Source of the DNA: Bolinopsis microptera
Taxonomy: Eukaryota; Ctenophora; Tentaculata; Lobata; Bolinopsidae
NCBI RefSeq assembly: GCF_026151205.1
Contig: NC_087081.1
Span: 16,544,837 to 16,601,142, forward strand
DNA length: 56,306 nucleotides
Direction: 5' to 3'
The notes under the pieces are model-generated. The model did no database searches. It saw only the letters and a program-made list of their open reading frames with translations, and was not told where the DNA came from. Shown one piece after another: positions 11,431 through 22,242 of this stretch; position 1 is the stretch's first letter; each line of letters opens with the position of its first letter. Made by a program: the position numbers and the translations under genes.

Positions 11431-11436
11431 ATTATT

Positions 11437-12087
11437 CCTCCTCCTCCTCCTCCTCCTCCTCCTCCTCCTCCTCCTCCTCCTCCTCCTCCTCCTCCTCCTC
11501 CTCCTCCTCCTCCTCCTCCTCCTCCTCCTCCTCCTCCTCCTCCTCCTCCTCCTCCTCCTCCTCCTCCTCCTCCTCCTCCTCCTCCTCCTCCTCCTCCTCC
11601 TCCTCCTCCTCCTCCTCCTCCTCCTCCTCCTCCTCCTCCTCCTCCTCCTCCTCCTCCTCCTCCTCCTCCTCCTCCTCCTCCTCCTCCTCCTCCTCCTCCT
11701 CCTCCTCCTCCTCCTCCTCCTCCTCCTCCTCCTCCTCCTCCTCCTCCTCCTCCTCCTCCTCCTCCTCCTCCTCCTCCTCCTCCTCCTCCTCCTCCTCCTC
11801 CTCCTCCTCCTCCTCCTCCTCCTCCTCCTCCTCCTCCTCCTCCTCCTCCTCCTCCTCCTCCTCCTCCTCCTCCTCCTCCTCCTCCTCCTCCTCCTCCTCC
11901 TCCTCCTCCTCCTCCTCCTCCTCCTCCTCCTCCTCCTCCTCCTCCTCCTCCTCCTCCTCCTCCTCCTCCTCCCCCTCCTCCTCCTCTTCCTCCTCCTCCT
12001 CCTCCTCCCCCCCTCCTCCTCCTCCTCCTCCTCCTCCTCCTTCTCCTCCTCCTCCTTCTCCTCCTCCTCCTCCTTCTCCTCCTCCTC
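11437..12087 (+). repeat. (CCT)n array, about 215 units
   Basis: Nearly pure CCT with some TTCTCC interruptions in the last 100 bases. It sits exactly between the two copies of the 2.2-2.5 kb duplication and produces spurious poly-Leu, poly-Ser, poly-Gly and poly-Arg frames. Confidence 0.95.
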
Positions 12088-14271
12088 ATTATTACCCCAG
12101 TAAGTAGAGTATATAGTAGGAATGCTACATTAATATGTTGCTATGGGAACAACTCCCAATTTAATTGAATTATGCTGTACGTAAGCCACCTATAGCTACC
12201 TTGATCATTATTTTTCTCCTCCTTAACTACGGTGTAGCACGTTAACAATTAGTTTATACATTTATAAATTGCTCTTCCAGCATGAGCTTGATTCCATATT
12301 GATTAACTTGTCAACTTAATAGTTAATACGTCAAGAGATTTTAAGAAGGAACATATCGATTAAATGGACGTTAAAGTCTCGCAGGACACACGCTGAAACG
12401 TGTAGCTATTCAGTATTCGTTTACTGACAAATACAACTTGAGCTAATATTCGGAATTCTTTTATCTTTCGCTTGCATTTGTGTCTCATATTACACTTTGG
12501 CCGTGTTTTTAATATTTCAACTGGTTGTAATTCTTTGGTATTAGAGCTTGCCCTATTAACTTTTCGGAATTACTGGCAGGACAGTATCACATTATATACA
12601 GTTCACATAAGTTCATTTGACAGTGAAACGTATGCTAAACATCATGCATTAGGACATGAAGACAAGGCTCATTTTAATTTCTTTAACCATTTTAATTTCT
12701 GAAACCATTTAATTTCAACTGATGTCTGGTAAAGTGGTAATAGTTTTTTGGTGTTCGAGCTTGCCTAATCAGGTAATTTACTTCTTGGAATTTAATTAAT
12801 TTGATTTCTTTAATTTCTTGATAATTTGATATGATATTTCTTGAATTTGATATGATATTTCTTGATAATTTGAAAGTATACACCTTAATTCTAGGATTAT
12901 TGTTGTGAGCGTTATTTGACTAGAGACGCTTTGTACTGATCTTCAGGTATAAAAATCATCCCGGTTCATCATGTTTCGTCTTTTTCAGAAGAAGGACAGA
13001 TACATTCTTCTTTTTTTTAACTAGTAAAACTATAGTAATACCCCAATTTACCGCGGAGTTTGGGAGAAAGGAAAAGGCCGCGGTAAATCGGGCCGCGGTA
13101 AATCGGCAATATGTAGGCCTAAAATCAAGCATTCTAAATCATTGTAATCTATCATGGGTACTATTACGGACATTTTCTCGATACATACTCCGTTATAATA
13201 TTATTTAAAATTATATATTCTAAATGGTTCTGGCCACACTAATTCTAAGAACTGGAACTAACTTTTTATTGCAATTTGCATTGAATTTCTCAAGGAAAGA
13301 AAGCCCTTGAAAATATGCAATGTTTTCTCGATAACCACATCTATATACGACATCTGAAGCAACGATTAAAATATACTCTAAACTCCCCTCGTGACCAGAC
13401 AGTGACATTCCTGTCACAAGCCAGTCATTAATTGACAATCTGCAGCACACTAGTTATTTTCCAATTTTAGCCAGAATAAATTCAAATCCATGATTTAAAC
13501 GGAAACATTTAATGGAATATATCCACCGATTATTTGTTCAGTGTATTCTGGCGTTCGTTTGAATAAATGTTTACCTGGAATAGTATAATTACATGTTAAT
13601 TCTAGAGACACCAATGATTTTTTTTAAAAGAAACAAAGTGGGTTAAATTAAACACTGTGGATTTGGATCAAATGAAACTTCTATTCTCTTAAATAAATGC
13701 TACCTTTTCATACAATTTTACCAATGAAAACCCTTTCCTCAGAAGTTTATATTTTAAACTTAAAACACGGGGGAACGGCGTCAAAAAATAAATCAATACA
13801 TGTTACTCTCATATTGTATGAGACAAGATAAACACAAATCACATGACTCACTCTAACATAAACATGGACACCAGGGTGGAACCAAACACAGTCATAAATA
13901 ATGAACTTGTCAGTACTCAGTATTCGACCTCTACTCAATTAACTAACCACATCACACAGTTTCATTTTAACTTTTGTTTAAAGGCGTCAACCTACTTTTA
14001 TACACATTAATTAATATCTTTTACTTTTAGTTGCTAACATATAGCCGTATCCAATAATATAATTACGTCTGATAAGACTTTACTTCAAGATAATATACAG
14101 TACCTACCTATGTGACCTATGTTGAGTTTCGTCAAGACTTGACGGGGCCATCACATCTTCTGACCACCCCATAGCGAAGTAGAGTCTCGCTCGTTGCGCC
14201 AGCACAACAGAGTATATATATATACTATATAAGACTGAAGTTGCGGATAGCTGATAGAAGTATTTTATTAT
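12088..14271 (+). repeat. Tandem segmental duplication, copy B
   Basis: Second copy of the 8915-11436 block, without the MITE. It retains the uninterrupted GTATG site. The right edge gives way to non-duplicated sequence beginning AGTTCCGACTCCAC. Confidence 0.85.
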
Positions 14272-14680
14272 TTAGTTCCGACTCCACTTCCAAACAGATC
14301 TGGTCAGAAGAATTACACCCCGACACCCCAACACTCTACAGGAATCTGAATCCTTCTTCTAACCTACATCTACACTGAGGACGTTAACGAAGCTTTCTTC
14401 AGAATCCTGGATCAGATACCGAGAGACCTGGATACTTACTGACCACTTGGCGACGAGCCAAACTTCCTCCGTCCAGCTGGAACACCCACTGTTTCATGAA
14501 CCGGACTAACTAAGCGTGGAGTGAACAAGAAGTTCTCCTGACAATGTTACGAGTAGAAATAGCTTATAAACTAATTGTTTGCAAGTTTATTACTAGTTCA
14601 TCATTTATGACGGTGTTTGGTTCGGCCATTTTAAAGTGTCAGTGAGTCATGTGATCTGCCCTCGTGTTCACTGTTCAGTT
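14272..14680. other. retroelement-like remnant, no intact gene
   Basis: A frame of about 34 codons after TTAGTTCCGACTCC has no recognisable domain. Bases 14595-14660 are an inverted, diverged copy of about 13838-13905 in duplication copy B, both containing the phrase TCATTTATGAC or its complement near GTGTTTGGTTC. Confidence 0.35.
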
Positions 14681-14684
14681 CCCC

Positions 14685-14852
14685 TGGTGTCCACCCCCTC
14701 TTGTCCACCCCATGGTGTCCACCCCCTCGTGTCCACCCCCTCGTGTCCATCCACTCGTGTCCATCCCCTCGTGTCCATCCCCTCGTGTCCAGTTCCCCTG
14801 GTGTCCACCCCCTCTTGTCCACCCCCTGGTGTCCACCCTTTTTCGTGTCCAA
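14685..14852 (+). repeat. 14-15-bp minisatellite (GTGTCCACCCCCTC)
   Basis: About eleven imperfect tandem units of GTGTCCACCCCCTC, with variants CATCCCC and CAGTTCCCCTG. Open frames of Pro/Val/His on both strands are by-products of the repeat. Confidence 0.85.
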
Positions 14853-17109
14853 TTCCCCTCCTCGGACTATACTAAATCAATTCCTTCTGTAAGTGTGACG
14901 TCCTCAATAAATTTGATAAATTTGTAATTTTGTCATTAATTTATACTCAGGGCCCTTGTCTGTAAAAAATTAAAAATCCTCGGCGAGTGATTCAGTGATA
15001 CCGTGTAAAATCGCTTGCCACATGCTTTAAGTTAACTCTTGATGTTTATCGTTTGGGTAACCGTTTAGTAGCGCGAGACAGTTATGAAACAGTTTGACAC
15101 CCCTCACTCGAATCAGCTAAATTATACCAAACAAGCTAACGGGTAAGGAAGTGAGCCCGCCAATACAAATGTAGCAACTGCTGACTACTACTAGTACTCT
15201 AGTAGGTTTAATATCGTTGGCTTCCCTGACGCCTTGTTTTAGGAGCCTGTACACCTGAACAGGGTTTAGTGCCCTCCAGCCCAAATGATTTCACACTATG
15301 TTCATTGTTCCTATATAGTATATAATCATAATAAACTATAATAGTATCATAATATCATAGTATGCTACATCTTTACATTTGCTCGATTTTTGAGTGTACA
15401 GGGCAATGGTGTTTGCGACAGTAATAAAATATAAAGCGTCATGTGTTCTCGCAGTTTGCTGTTGGACACTGACCAAACTACTGGCAATATCTGTAACTTT
15501 GTCGTAAATTAATATTATTTTTTATGAAATCTTTAAGCTGATGTAGTCGTTTTTTATCCTTTTTTTTTAATGAAAAATAAAATGTTACCTATTTTTTTTG
15601 TGAGAAAATATAGTTTTTTAAGCCGGGAACCTCTAGAAAGTGATGGTTAGACCTATCAGATTAGAAATAATAAAAAGTAAGATACATATAAATAAAGTAA
15701 AGAGTTTTTATAATTAAAAATAAGAGAGTTCTCAAAACTTCTGAATCTAATGTTCCTTACTAATAGTAATAATAATATTAACCCGATTCCTCCACTTGAA
15801 GATTGCTGTTATCTTAGAGAATTTATAGTGTTACTGACAAGGTTTTTATAAACTGATCATTATTGGAAAATGCTTATAGCAGAGTGTCGCATTTGATTCA
15901 ATTAAAATGTGTCAAGATAAAATCCAATTTGCCCATGTAAGGTTATTTAACGTTAAAATTCTTCACCCCGATTGTTTGAATGACGAGTAAAACTGTCATT
16001 TTAATTCTCTGCTTTGCTAGAAATAACGGAAGGCCCGATTACAACTGGTCATTATTACGTCAATTTTCCGAAGATGTTTGATCTAAACTTGGAGTTGGAG
16101 GAGCATTTTACAAATGGAGGAAAGTTACAATCAAGCTTGAAAACAACCAATTTCAGGAATCCACCATTTTCCTCCCCACTGTCATTATAATAAGAAATAC
16201 ACCTGCAGTTTATATTAACTAGCAGGAACCCGTATAACCCTAAAATGGTGTCAAGACTCAAGAGACTAAAATAATTATTACCTATTTAATTCGCGTTTTT
16301 GACACCACTTGGGGGTCCAAATTTTGGGCTCTAAAACTCCTATTCCTTGGCCAATTTTTAATTTTTTCATGCTGATTTGAAAAGCATAAAAACATTTGAC
16401 CCAGTAAAAAAAGTTTCAGTTGTATATCTTTTACGGTTTTTGCGGAAAGTCGCGTTAAAGTTGATGCCGTGGTGTCAGTAAAATGGCACAGATATATATA
16501 TATCTTTATATATAGTAAGATTTGCACTGACAGTGCTAGATAGGGAATAGGAAGATCATTCTAGAATATAGGGGGAGGAGTATTTATAATATCATTACTG
16601 AGATTACTTTTAGCGCTTTTCGTGCATTTTTATTTCCATGTGCATTATGTAGCCGATCTGCATTCTGCATTAGTGTTTTAGTTCATAACTATATCCACAA
16701 TAAGTCATTTACAGTTATACTCCCATTTACCGGGAGTCTTGTACACTCTGGGACTTTATAAAGCGAGTAGAAAGCTGGGGGGGGGGGGGGGGGGGGGGAG
16801 TAGCGGAGTAGGGGCCCAGTATCAGTATCACAGTATCAGATCTGATTACGTCATGTCTGACACTGATGGGGCTAAGAGATCACAACACAACCAGTAAACA
16901 TTGTGGTTCCAATGATTGTCTGTAGTCTTTCTTAACAATAACCCTTACTTACCGAGTTAGCTCAAACGAGGCCCAATTAATCAATGCCCAATGTAATATC
17001 ACTATTGAGATCTGAATATTTTGCTATCGATGCATGCAAGTTATGATTTGATGAAGGATTCAACTTTCTTTACATTTTGGTTCCAGTTTTTTTGGTATAT
17101 GCAGCCATC
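14853..17109. other. no gene seen; scattered repeats
   Basis: AT-rich sequence containing a run of about 20 G at 16779-16798. A segment at about 16282-16490, read on the minus strand, resembles the sequence just upstream of the 39424 gene (about 39220-39420). Frames on the minus strand at 16055-16527 do not resemble that gene. Confidence 0.45.
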
Positions 17110-17147
17110 TCAAAACCCACAGTTTTTATTAACTAACTTAGAAATAG

Positions 17148-17288
17148 TCCCTGAAATAGTCCCTGAAATAGTCCCCTGAAATAGTCCCCTGAAATAGTCC
17201 CCTGAAACAGTCCCCTGAAATAGTCCCCTGAAATAGTCCCCTGAAACAGTCCCCTGAAATAGTCCCCTGAAATAGTCCCCTGAAATAG
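17148..17288 (+). repeat. 14-bp minisatellite (CCTGAAATAGTCCC)
   Basis: About ten tandem units of CCTGAAATAGTCCC with A/C variants, located 170 bases before the receptor gene's start codon. Confidence 0.85.
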
Positions 17289-17462
17289 GTGTAGAACATC
17301 TGAGCAGCCCAATCCTACCTCCTGTTTTCAATTTAAAGTTATGGCAAGAACTTAACCTTAGAGCAACATTTTACCGATTATAAAACTTTGTTTGAACAAA
17401 TGAACCGATGTTTATGTTTTTTATTTTTATCTCGATTTAAAACCCACTCTATTTGAATCAGG

Positions 17463-19111
17463 ATGCTGTTTTTAATCTACATCCTTCCTCTTCTATCCCA
17501 CACGACTGCAAAAGTGGACACGGGAACCTTGTCCAATTTGCAGAACTGGCAGTTCATATCCCGGTTCTGCTACAAAGGTGGTGTTGGTGCCAGTTCAACA
17601 TCAGACAAACGAAAGTTTCGCTTCAAAGTATGTATAGTTCTTCTTTTAATCTCGTGTTAGTATCACGTTTAACATTTATATCAATAACTGGAAAATCTTG
17701 TTTACCCGAGTTCGACAGTGATCACTAAAGACCCCCAGGTTGATTATGAAGCAGAGAGCTGTGGCACAGATCTAACACTGGCCTTGTATTACGACAGCCC
17801 GGAGCAGTGGGCCAGTGTGTACAAGTCCAACCTGAGTTGTGAACAGAGAGTGGGAAAAGCCAGAGGGAGAATACAACTCGTATCTATGTTGGGAGCCTGT
17901 TCTTACCAGAAAACGGAGAAGATTTGCAAGTGAGTACCACACAACCTCCTTCTCTAGCTGTGTTCATTGTGGAAATAAAGCGGAATTAATCATAAATAGG
18001 AGGAGTTTTTGACGACAACTTTTTCAGGTGTGATGGAAGCAGGTTTCTCGAGGGAATGAGGGCTAGATGGTGGTACGTTGCCATCTCTAGCTGTCGGCCA
18101 GAGTCCCGGATTAACATCCGAGCAGTAAACTACACCCTGACTTTTACAAACGGTGATCACTTTACCGATAAACACTTCTCTGCCGACGAGATTGGCATTA
18201 CAGAAACCAACTTCGTGGTGACGGTTCTAATGATCTTCATCTTTGTGATTACCTCCCTGTACGCTAATCTTCTCGTTAAAAGACGACTATATCACGGAAC
18301 TTTCAAGCTCTTCCAATGCTCGGTCTTCCTTTACTTATGTCGGTGTGTCTTAACAGTATTTTACCATAGCATTTACGGAGTGAGAGGTCACGCCCCCACC
18401 ACTATCTATCGGTTTGGTCAAGTATTTGAAGTTCTATCCACCTGTATATTCCTGGGTCTGCTGCTCTCATTTGCTAGTGGTTACACTATCGTTATGTCTG
18501 CTCTGACAGTCTGCGGTTTCGGGGCACTTGTATCCTTTACTGGAATGTTCTCTCTGTTCATGTTCGCTTCGTTGATATGGGAGTGGAATGTGTTCGACCC
18601 AGCTGCTGTGCTCTACACCTACCAGTCTCCTCCGGGCATATTCCTCACCGTTATCTACTTTCCTGCCTGGGTCTACTTTATTTGTAACTGTGTTTACACG
18701 GGCGCCAAGTTTCGGAGGAAGATACCGTTCTATATTGCGTTAGGATACTTTTACAGTGTTTGGCTGTTGGCAATCCCGCTCCTTATTCTGATAGCTAACA
18801 AGTATTTGGAGGATTGGGAGAGGATGAAGACGGTGACAATAGCGCAGCAGATGGTCTGGATTCTCAGCTACAGCTACCTTCTCTTCATCTTCAGACCTGC
18901 TCACGGCAACAAACACTTTCCTTTTCATTTAAGAGCCACTAAAGTTGGAACTGATTTAAATGAGGAAACTGCCCAGGATAATAACTATGAAGCGGAACCT
19001 GGGGCTCAGGATAAGGATGCGAATAATAATGAACATGTTGAATTACAACAAGATCCACCTGTATCAGCATACGCAGATATTTTCACTGTAGTATATGACA
19101 CTGCAACGTGA
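17463..19111 (+). CDS. TMEM145/GPR180-type seven-transmembrane GOST receptor
   Basis: Three exons by splice signals and phase: 17463-17627, 17739-17929 and 18028-19111, giving 479 residues. Introns are 111 and 98 bp, with donors GTATGT and GTGAGT and acceptors CCCCCAG and TTTTTCAG. The product starts with a hydrophobic signal peptide (M-L-F-L-I-Y-I-L-P-L-L). A cysteine-rich extracellular GOLD-like domain follows (R-F-C-Y near residue 34; A-L-Y-Y-D-S-P-E-Q-W in exon 2; R-A-R-W-W-Y-V-A and H-F-S-A-D-E-I-G-I-T-E-T in exon 3). About seven membrane segments lie between roughly residues 170 and 410, with F-D-P-A-A-V-L-Y-T-Y in the loop before the fifth. R-P-A-H-G-N-K-H-F-P-F-H follows the last helix, then an acidic cytoplasmic tail. 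These match the TMEM145 branch of the family better than GPR180 itself. The ligand is not known from sequence. Confidence 0.88.
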
Positions 19112-19478
19112 TTGGTGACTCTATTCATTCAAGCCTTAAAGAAATTGTGATGCGATCATTTAAATTTGATATTAAAAACAATGCTTGCTTCGAATCTTAA
19201 AATTATGTTTATGAACATAATAGCCTGGGGTCCCCAGGTAAGGTGAATAAGGTTTCACAGTGGCTGATAGTGATACGAGAACAGTGGCTGATACCGTCAT
19301 GACGGTATTTTTATTTTGCGATTCAAAGCTGAGATATTGTAATTTTTTTCGCCTGAAATTGAATTTCGTTGTGAATAACAAGTTACGACTCTTTTATTTT
19401 GTCACTAGGGAAAAGATTTGGATTACACAATATTATATATTTATTGATAAAATAAATAATCAATGGTCAATTTTGTAC

Positions 19479-19579
19479 TAGCGCGATGCTCTACTAACTG
19501 GGCCTCGCCGCGCATCTTCTCGTAACCACATATGCAGATCGGCGAGATGCGAAGGATTGACATGGACATCGTGAATCAA
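19479..19579 (+). repeat. Family X short dispersed element
   Basis: Begins TAGCGCGATGCTCTACTAAC and ends GACATCGTGAATCAA. The opening resembles a tRNA D-arm/A-box on the opposite strand. Imperfect direct repeats of AATCAATGGTCAATTTT flank it and could be a target duplication. Confidence 0.6.
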
Positions 19580-19915
19580 TAGTCAATTCTAATTATAGAA
19601 CAATGAACATGCTATGATAATTCTATCTGACATCAGTACTACTACTAGTAGAAACGCCCCAAAACTACTAAAATTACGTTTTGAAAAATAGAGTTTATAA
19701 CAAAGGGATCTTTCACATATTACGTCATCAAGTTTTTGGCTACCCCAACCGTCACGGTCAGCATTTCCATTTTCCAAACAACCTCCCCCTCGGCTGCTTA
19801 CGTGAACAATCCCTGACAGCCCATGCAAAATAAATTACAAACAAAATTTGATTTAAAAAGATACGCTACTACTAATATTTTCCATCGACATGGTCACCAA
19901 TCTATAAGTATATTA

Positions 19916-19996
19916 TTGACCATTGTTAATGATCTGGCCCGAGAAGAAAGCGGCGCGCGCTACTACGAAGAAATTTAGACGAGTAACATCCGTCAA
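19916..19996 (+). mobile_element. Family W MITE, 81 bp, with 8-bp target duplication
   Basis: Ends TTGACCATTGTTAATGATC and GAGTAACATCCGTCAA are imperfect inverted repeats. GTATATTA is duplicated exactly on both sides (19908-19915, 19997-20004). An 8-bp duplication is the hAT/P-type signature. It is internally deleted compared with the 121- and 136-bp copies. Confidence 0.85.
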
Positions 19997-20221
19997 GTAT
20001 ATTAGTAATCTATAAGTATAATTGATGATTCTAAATTTGGAAACAGTCAACGATTCACAAACTAACTTATGAGTACAATTGAATCACGTGTTGAAAATCA
20101 AAATTATTCTACATACAACTCCAGGAAACTTGTGGCGTATCTCTAAAAGTAAAACTATAATTAATATATCTATAGTTAATATGAAAATTTATGGGATTAC
20201 ATAAAGATTATATTTATATAC

Positions 20222-21110
20222 CTTTGGACGGAAATTAATTGAACGCTGGAGGCCATTACGTTCATCTTAATGTCCGTTCAAATAAAGTCCGTTAATTTAA
20301 GGTCCGTCCAAGTTAAAGTCCGTTGAATTTTTTTCAAACATTTTTCCACTTTGAACTTTTTGTCCAGAATATGACAACTATGAGAACTTTATTGTGCCTT
20401 AAGTTAACGAAGGAAAGGTTCTCCTTGGTCTGCCAGAGGCACAGAAAACTCTACTAGTATATGATGTTTTCAAGGGTCACTTGGCGGAAAAAGTCAACGG
20501 AATTATGGCACTCAACAACATAGTTCATGAGTTAGTCCCCGCCAACATGACAAATTTTTTCCAGCCTCTAGATATTACGGTAAATCGTGTTGCCAAGGAC
20601 ATTGTCCGACGTTGTTATAGTTCATATTACTCAGGGGAGGTAATGAAACAGTGCTAGGAAAACTCCACGTGATTAAGGTTAACCTAAAGTTGTCTAAGAT
20701 AAAACCACTTCACGCCGAATGGCTTGTAAAAGTTAACACTGAAATGCACGACCGGGGAAGTTTGATAAAAAAGGTTTCCATAAAGCTAGAAATCACTAAT
20801 GCTTTAAGCATGGACTATTTCATGCACGAAAACCCATTTGATGAAGATGATATGTGATATTAGACACTGATCATGTACACATATCAATTGTATCTTAACA
20901 TTTTTACTGCTTAACGACTGCTATTCTTACTTACTGTATAAAAATGGATTTAAAAATCATTTTCTGAAATAAAAAAAGTCAAAATAATTTAAAAAATTCG
21001 GATTTTTGATGGTTTTGAATGCCTTCTAGTTCTAGCGTTCATATTAATGTCCGTTCATAATTATGTCCGTTCATTTAATGTCCGTCCAAATAAGGTCTGA
21101 TAACGTATAT
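20222..21110 (+). repeat. Flanking GTCCGTT iteron clusters of an inner transposon
   Basis: About four copies each of a short phrase (AATGTCCGTTCA, AAAGTCCGTTAAT, AAGGTCCGTCCAA and similar) lie at about 20265-20330 and 21040-21105, on either side of the transposase remnant. Both clusters are in the same orientation, which suggests transposase-binding iterons. Confidence 0.6.
20413..20857 (+). pseudogene. pogo/jerky-type DDE superfamily transposase, C-terminal fragment, frameshifted
   Basis: One frame reads L-G-L-P-E-A-Q-K-T-L-L-V-Y-D-V-F-K-G-H, then V-P-A-N-M-T-N-F-F-Q-P-L-D-I-T-V-N, which is the second-aspartate to Q-P-L-D region of DDE_1 endonucleases. A stop at about 20655 ends it. The family's C-terminal K-P-L-H-A-E-W module continues in another frame (20651-20857), ending in an acidic N-P-F-D-E-D-D-M. 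The frame change and missing N-terminal half (DNA-binding and first Asp) show that it is inactive. Confidence 0.8.
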
Positions 21111-21183
21111 ATTCTGTGTAGAATTATATTTATACCGGTTACAATATATAATACTATTATGTTATAATGGAAGGATCCTAGAA

Positions 21184-21405
21184 GTGGAAAAAGCTTCCTT
21201 TACACCTTTAGTTTTCTCCACAACAGGAGGCATGGGAGTCGAAGCGCAACGCTTGATTAAAAAGCTTGCACAAAAGATGGAATCTTCAACGGGTCAGCGA
21301 TATTCAGACTCAGTTACATATCTTATTCTTAGAAAGCGCTTGCGTTTTGAGGTATTAAAGACAACAGTTATTTCGATAAGGGGGGACAGAGGGCCCAAGT
21401 TGTGA
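21184..21405 (+). pseudogene. Retroelement-derived C-terminal module
   Basis: The 73-codon frame has F-T-P-L-V-F-S-T-T-G-G-M-G near the start, K-L-A-Q-K in the middle and S-I-R-G-D-R-G close to the end. This resembles the conserved tail found after reverse transcriptases in many invertebrate retroelements; the exact clade is uncertain. No reverse transcriptase precedes it. The start codon is nominal. Confidence 0.5.
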
Positions 21406-21796
21406 CATAAACCAGACAATATTGAAGATTTAGATTTAAATATTGAGCCATTTGGCTAGAGAATACTTTCTTAGATATTTTGGAAAGTTTTTAATATTGG
21501 TAATGTTAATGAATTGTAATTGATTGATATGTAATATTTAGGCCCGTGGCCATTTTACACAATTTGTGGATTTTATATTTTATTACAATTTTACATTTTT
21601 ATAGAATTTTTATATACTTATAGGGCCATTGCTATATTATGTGTATATTGTTTGAAAAAATGAAATTTAAAAAAATCCCGGTAACTGCGACTTACCTGGG
21701 GACCTCAGGCAATCATGTTCATAAACATAAAGATTAGGCGGAATGACAGACTGAGCGCGGCCCAGTAAACAAATATAGTTTAAATTAATTAAATAT

Positions 21797-21905
21797 ATAG
21801 TGTTGAAAGTGTTTTAATACTTTCAACACTACTATATAACAAATAATTTGAGATCATGAATACGATGTAGTTACATTGAAACGTCGAGTAAACTCCTTTT
21901 TCCTA
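21797..21905 (+). repeat. Hairpin element related to the 3233-3553 palindrome
   Basis: AGTGTTGAAAGT pairs with ACTTTCAACACT across eight bases. The following phrase CTACTATATAACAAATAATT is shared with the 3.4 kb palindrome. Beyond that the two diverge: here GATGTAGTTACATTGAAACG follows, also a stem-then-GAAA arrangement. Confidence 0.55.
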
Positions 21906-21922
21906 ATAAGAGCATTTTTATT

Positions 21923-22014
21923 TGTAGGTTAACAACCTACCAGGACGCGCGCCGAGTTGGACTCGTCGACGGTCCAATATATGGAACAGATATTTTACGA
22001 GTATCACCCGTTAA
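21923..22014 (-). repeat. Conserved ~95-bp dispersed element Y, copy 2
   Basis: Reverse-complement copy of 7305-7402, differing at only a few bases, including the TAGGTT/AACCTA terminal hairpin and CGAGTTGGACTCG. Confidence 0.65.
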
Positions 22015-22242
22015 ATTTTTATTTGTCGCAGTAACCGGGATAATTATAATTTTACACAGAATACATTACAACCATGCGACTCATAAACAATACTCCAATC
22101 CGGATTTTACAAAGATTATATACTCATACTGTACCATGTACATAATATTGTAAATGTAATTGTGTACAAATTCCGCAATTGATAAAATGGAATTCTAGCA
22201 ATCATGTATTTTCTAGTGCAATCATGTATTCTCTTGTGTTAT

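Larger units (their letters stand above)
8915..11436 (+). repeat. Tandem segmental duplication, copy A
   Basis: This block and 12088-14271 are almost identical apart from a handful of substitutions (for example near 9381, 10300 and 10409) and one insertion at 10645-10973. Each copy is preceded by a (CCT)n array and ends TAGAAGTATTTTATTATT. The second array separates the two copies, so unequal exchange between CCT arrays is the simplest origin. No gene is seen in it; short frames on both strands are duplicated along with the DNA. A haplotype-duplication assembly artefact is possible. Confidence 0.85.
19203..21730. mobile_element. Composite inverted-repeat transposon, about 2.5 kb
   Basis: The 40-bp ends (19203-19242 and 21691-21730) are inverted with 37 of 40 positions matching; the core of the right end is GTCCCCAGGTAAG and it begins TTATGTTTATGAACAT. 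Inside are a family X element, a family W element, a decayed DDE transposase with its own iterons, and a retroelement-type reading frame. It is therefore a nested set of insertions, not a single autonomous element. No clean target duplication was found. Confidence 0.6.

Noticed and set aside
11262-12103. Long poly-Gly and poly-Leu frames
   Set aside because: Same reason: a pure (CCT)n microsatellite with no coding context.
14636-14927. Overlapping Pro/Val/His frames
   Set aside because: Products of the GTGTCCACCCCCTC minisatellite on both strands.
16055-16261. Minus-strand frame as a decayed relative of the 33397/39424 genes
   Set aside because: Although the sequence beside it resembles their upstream region, the translated frame shows none of the family's unit motifs.
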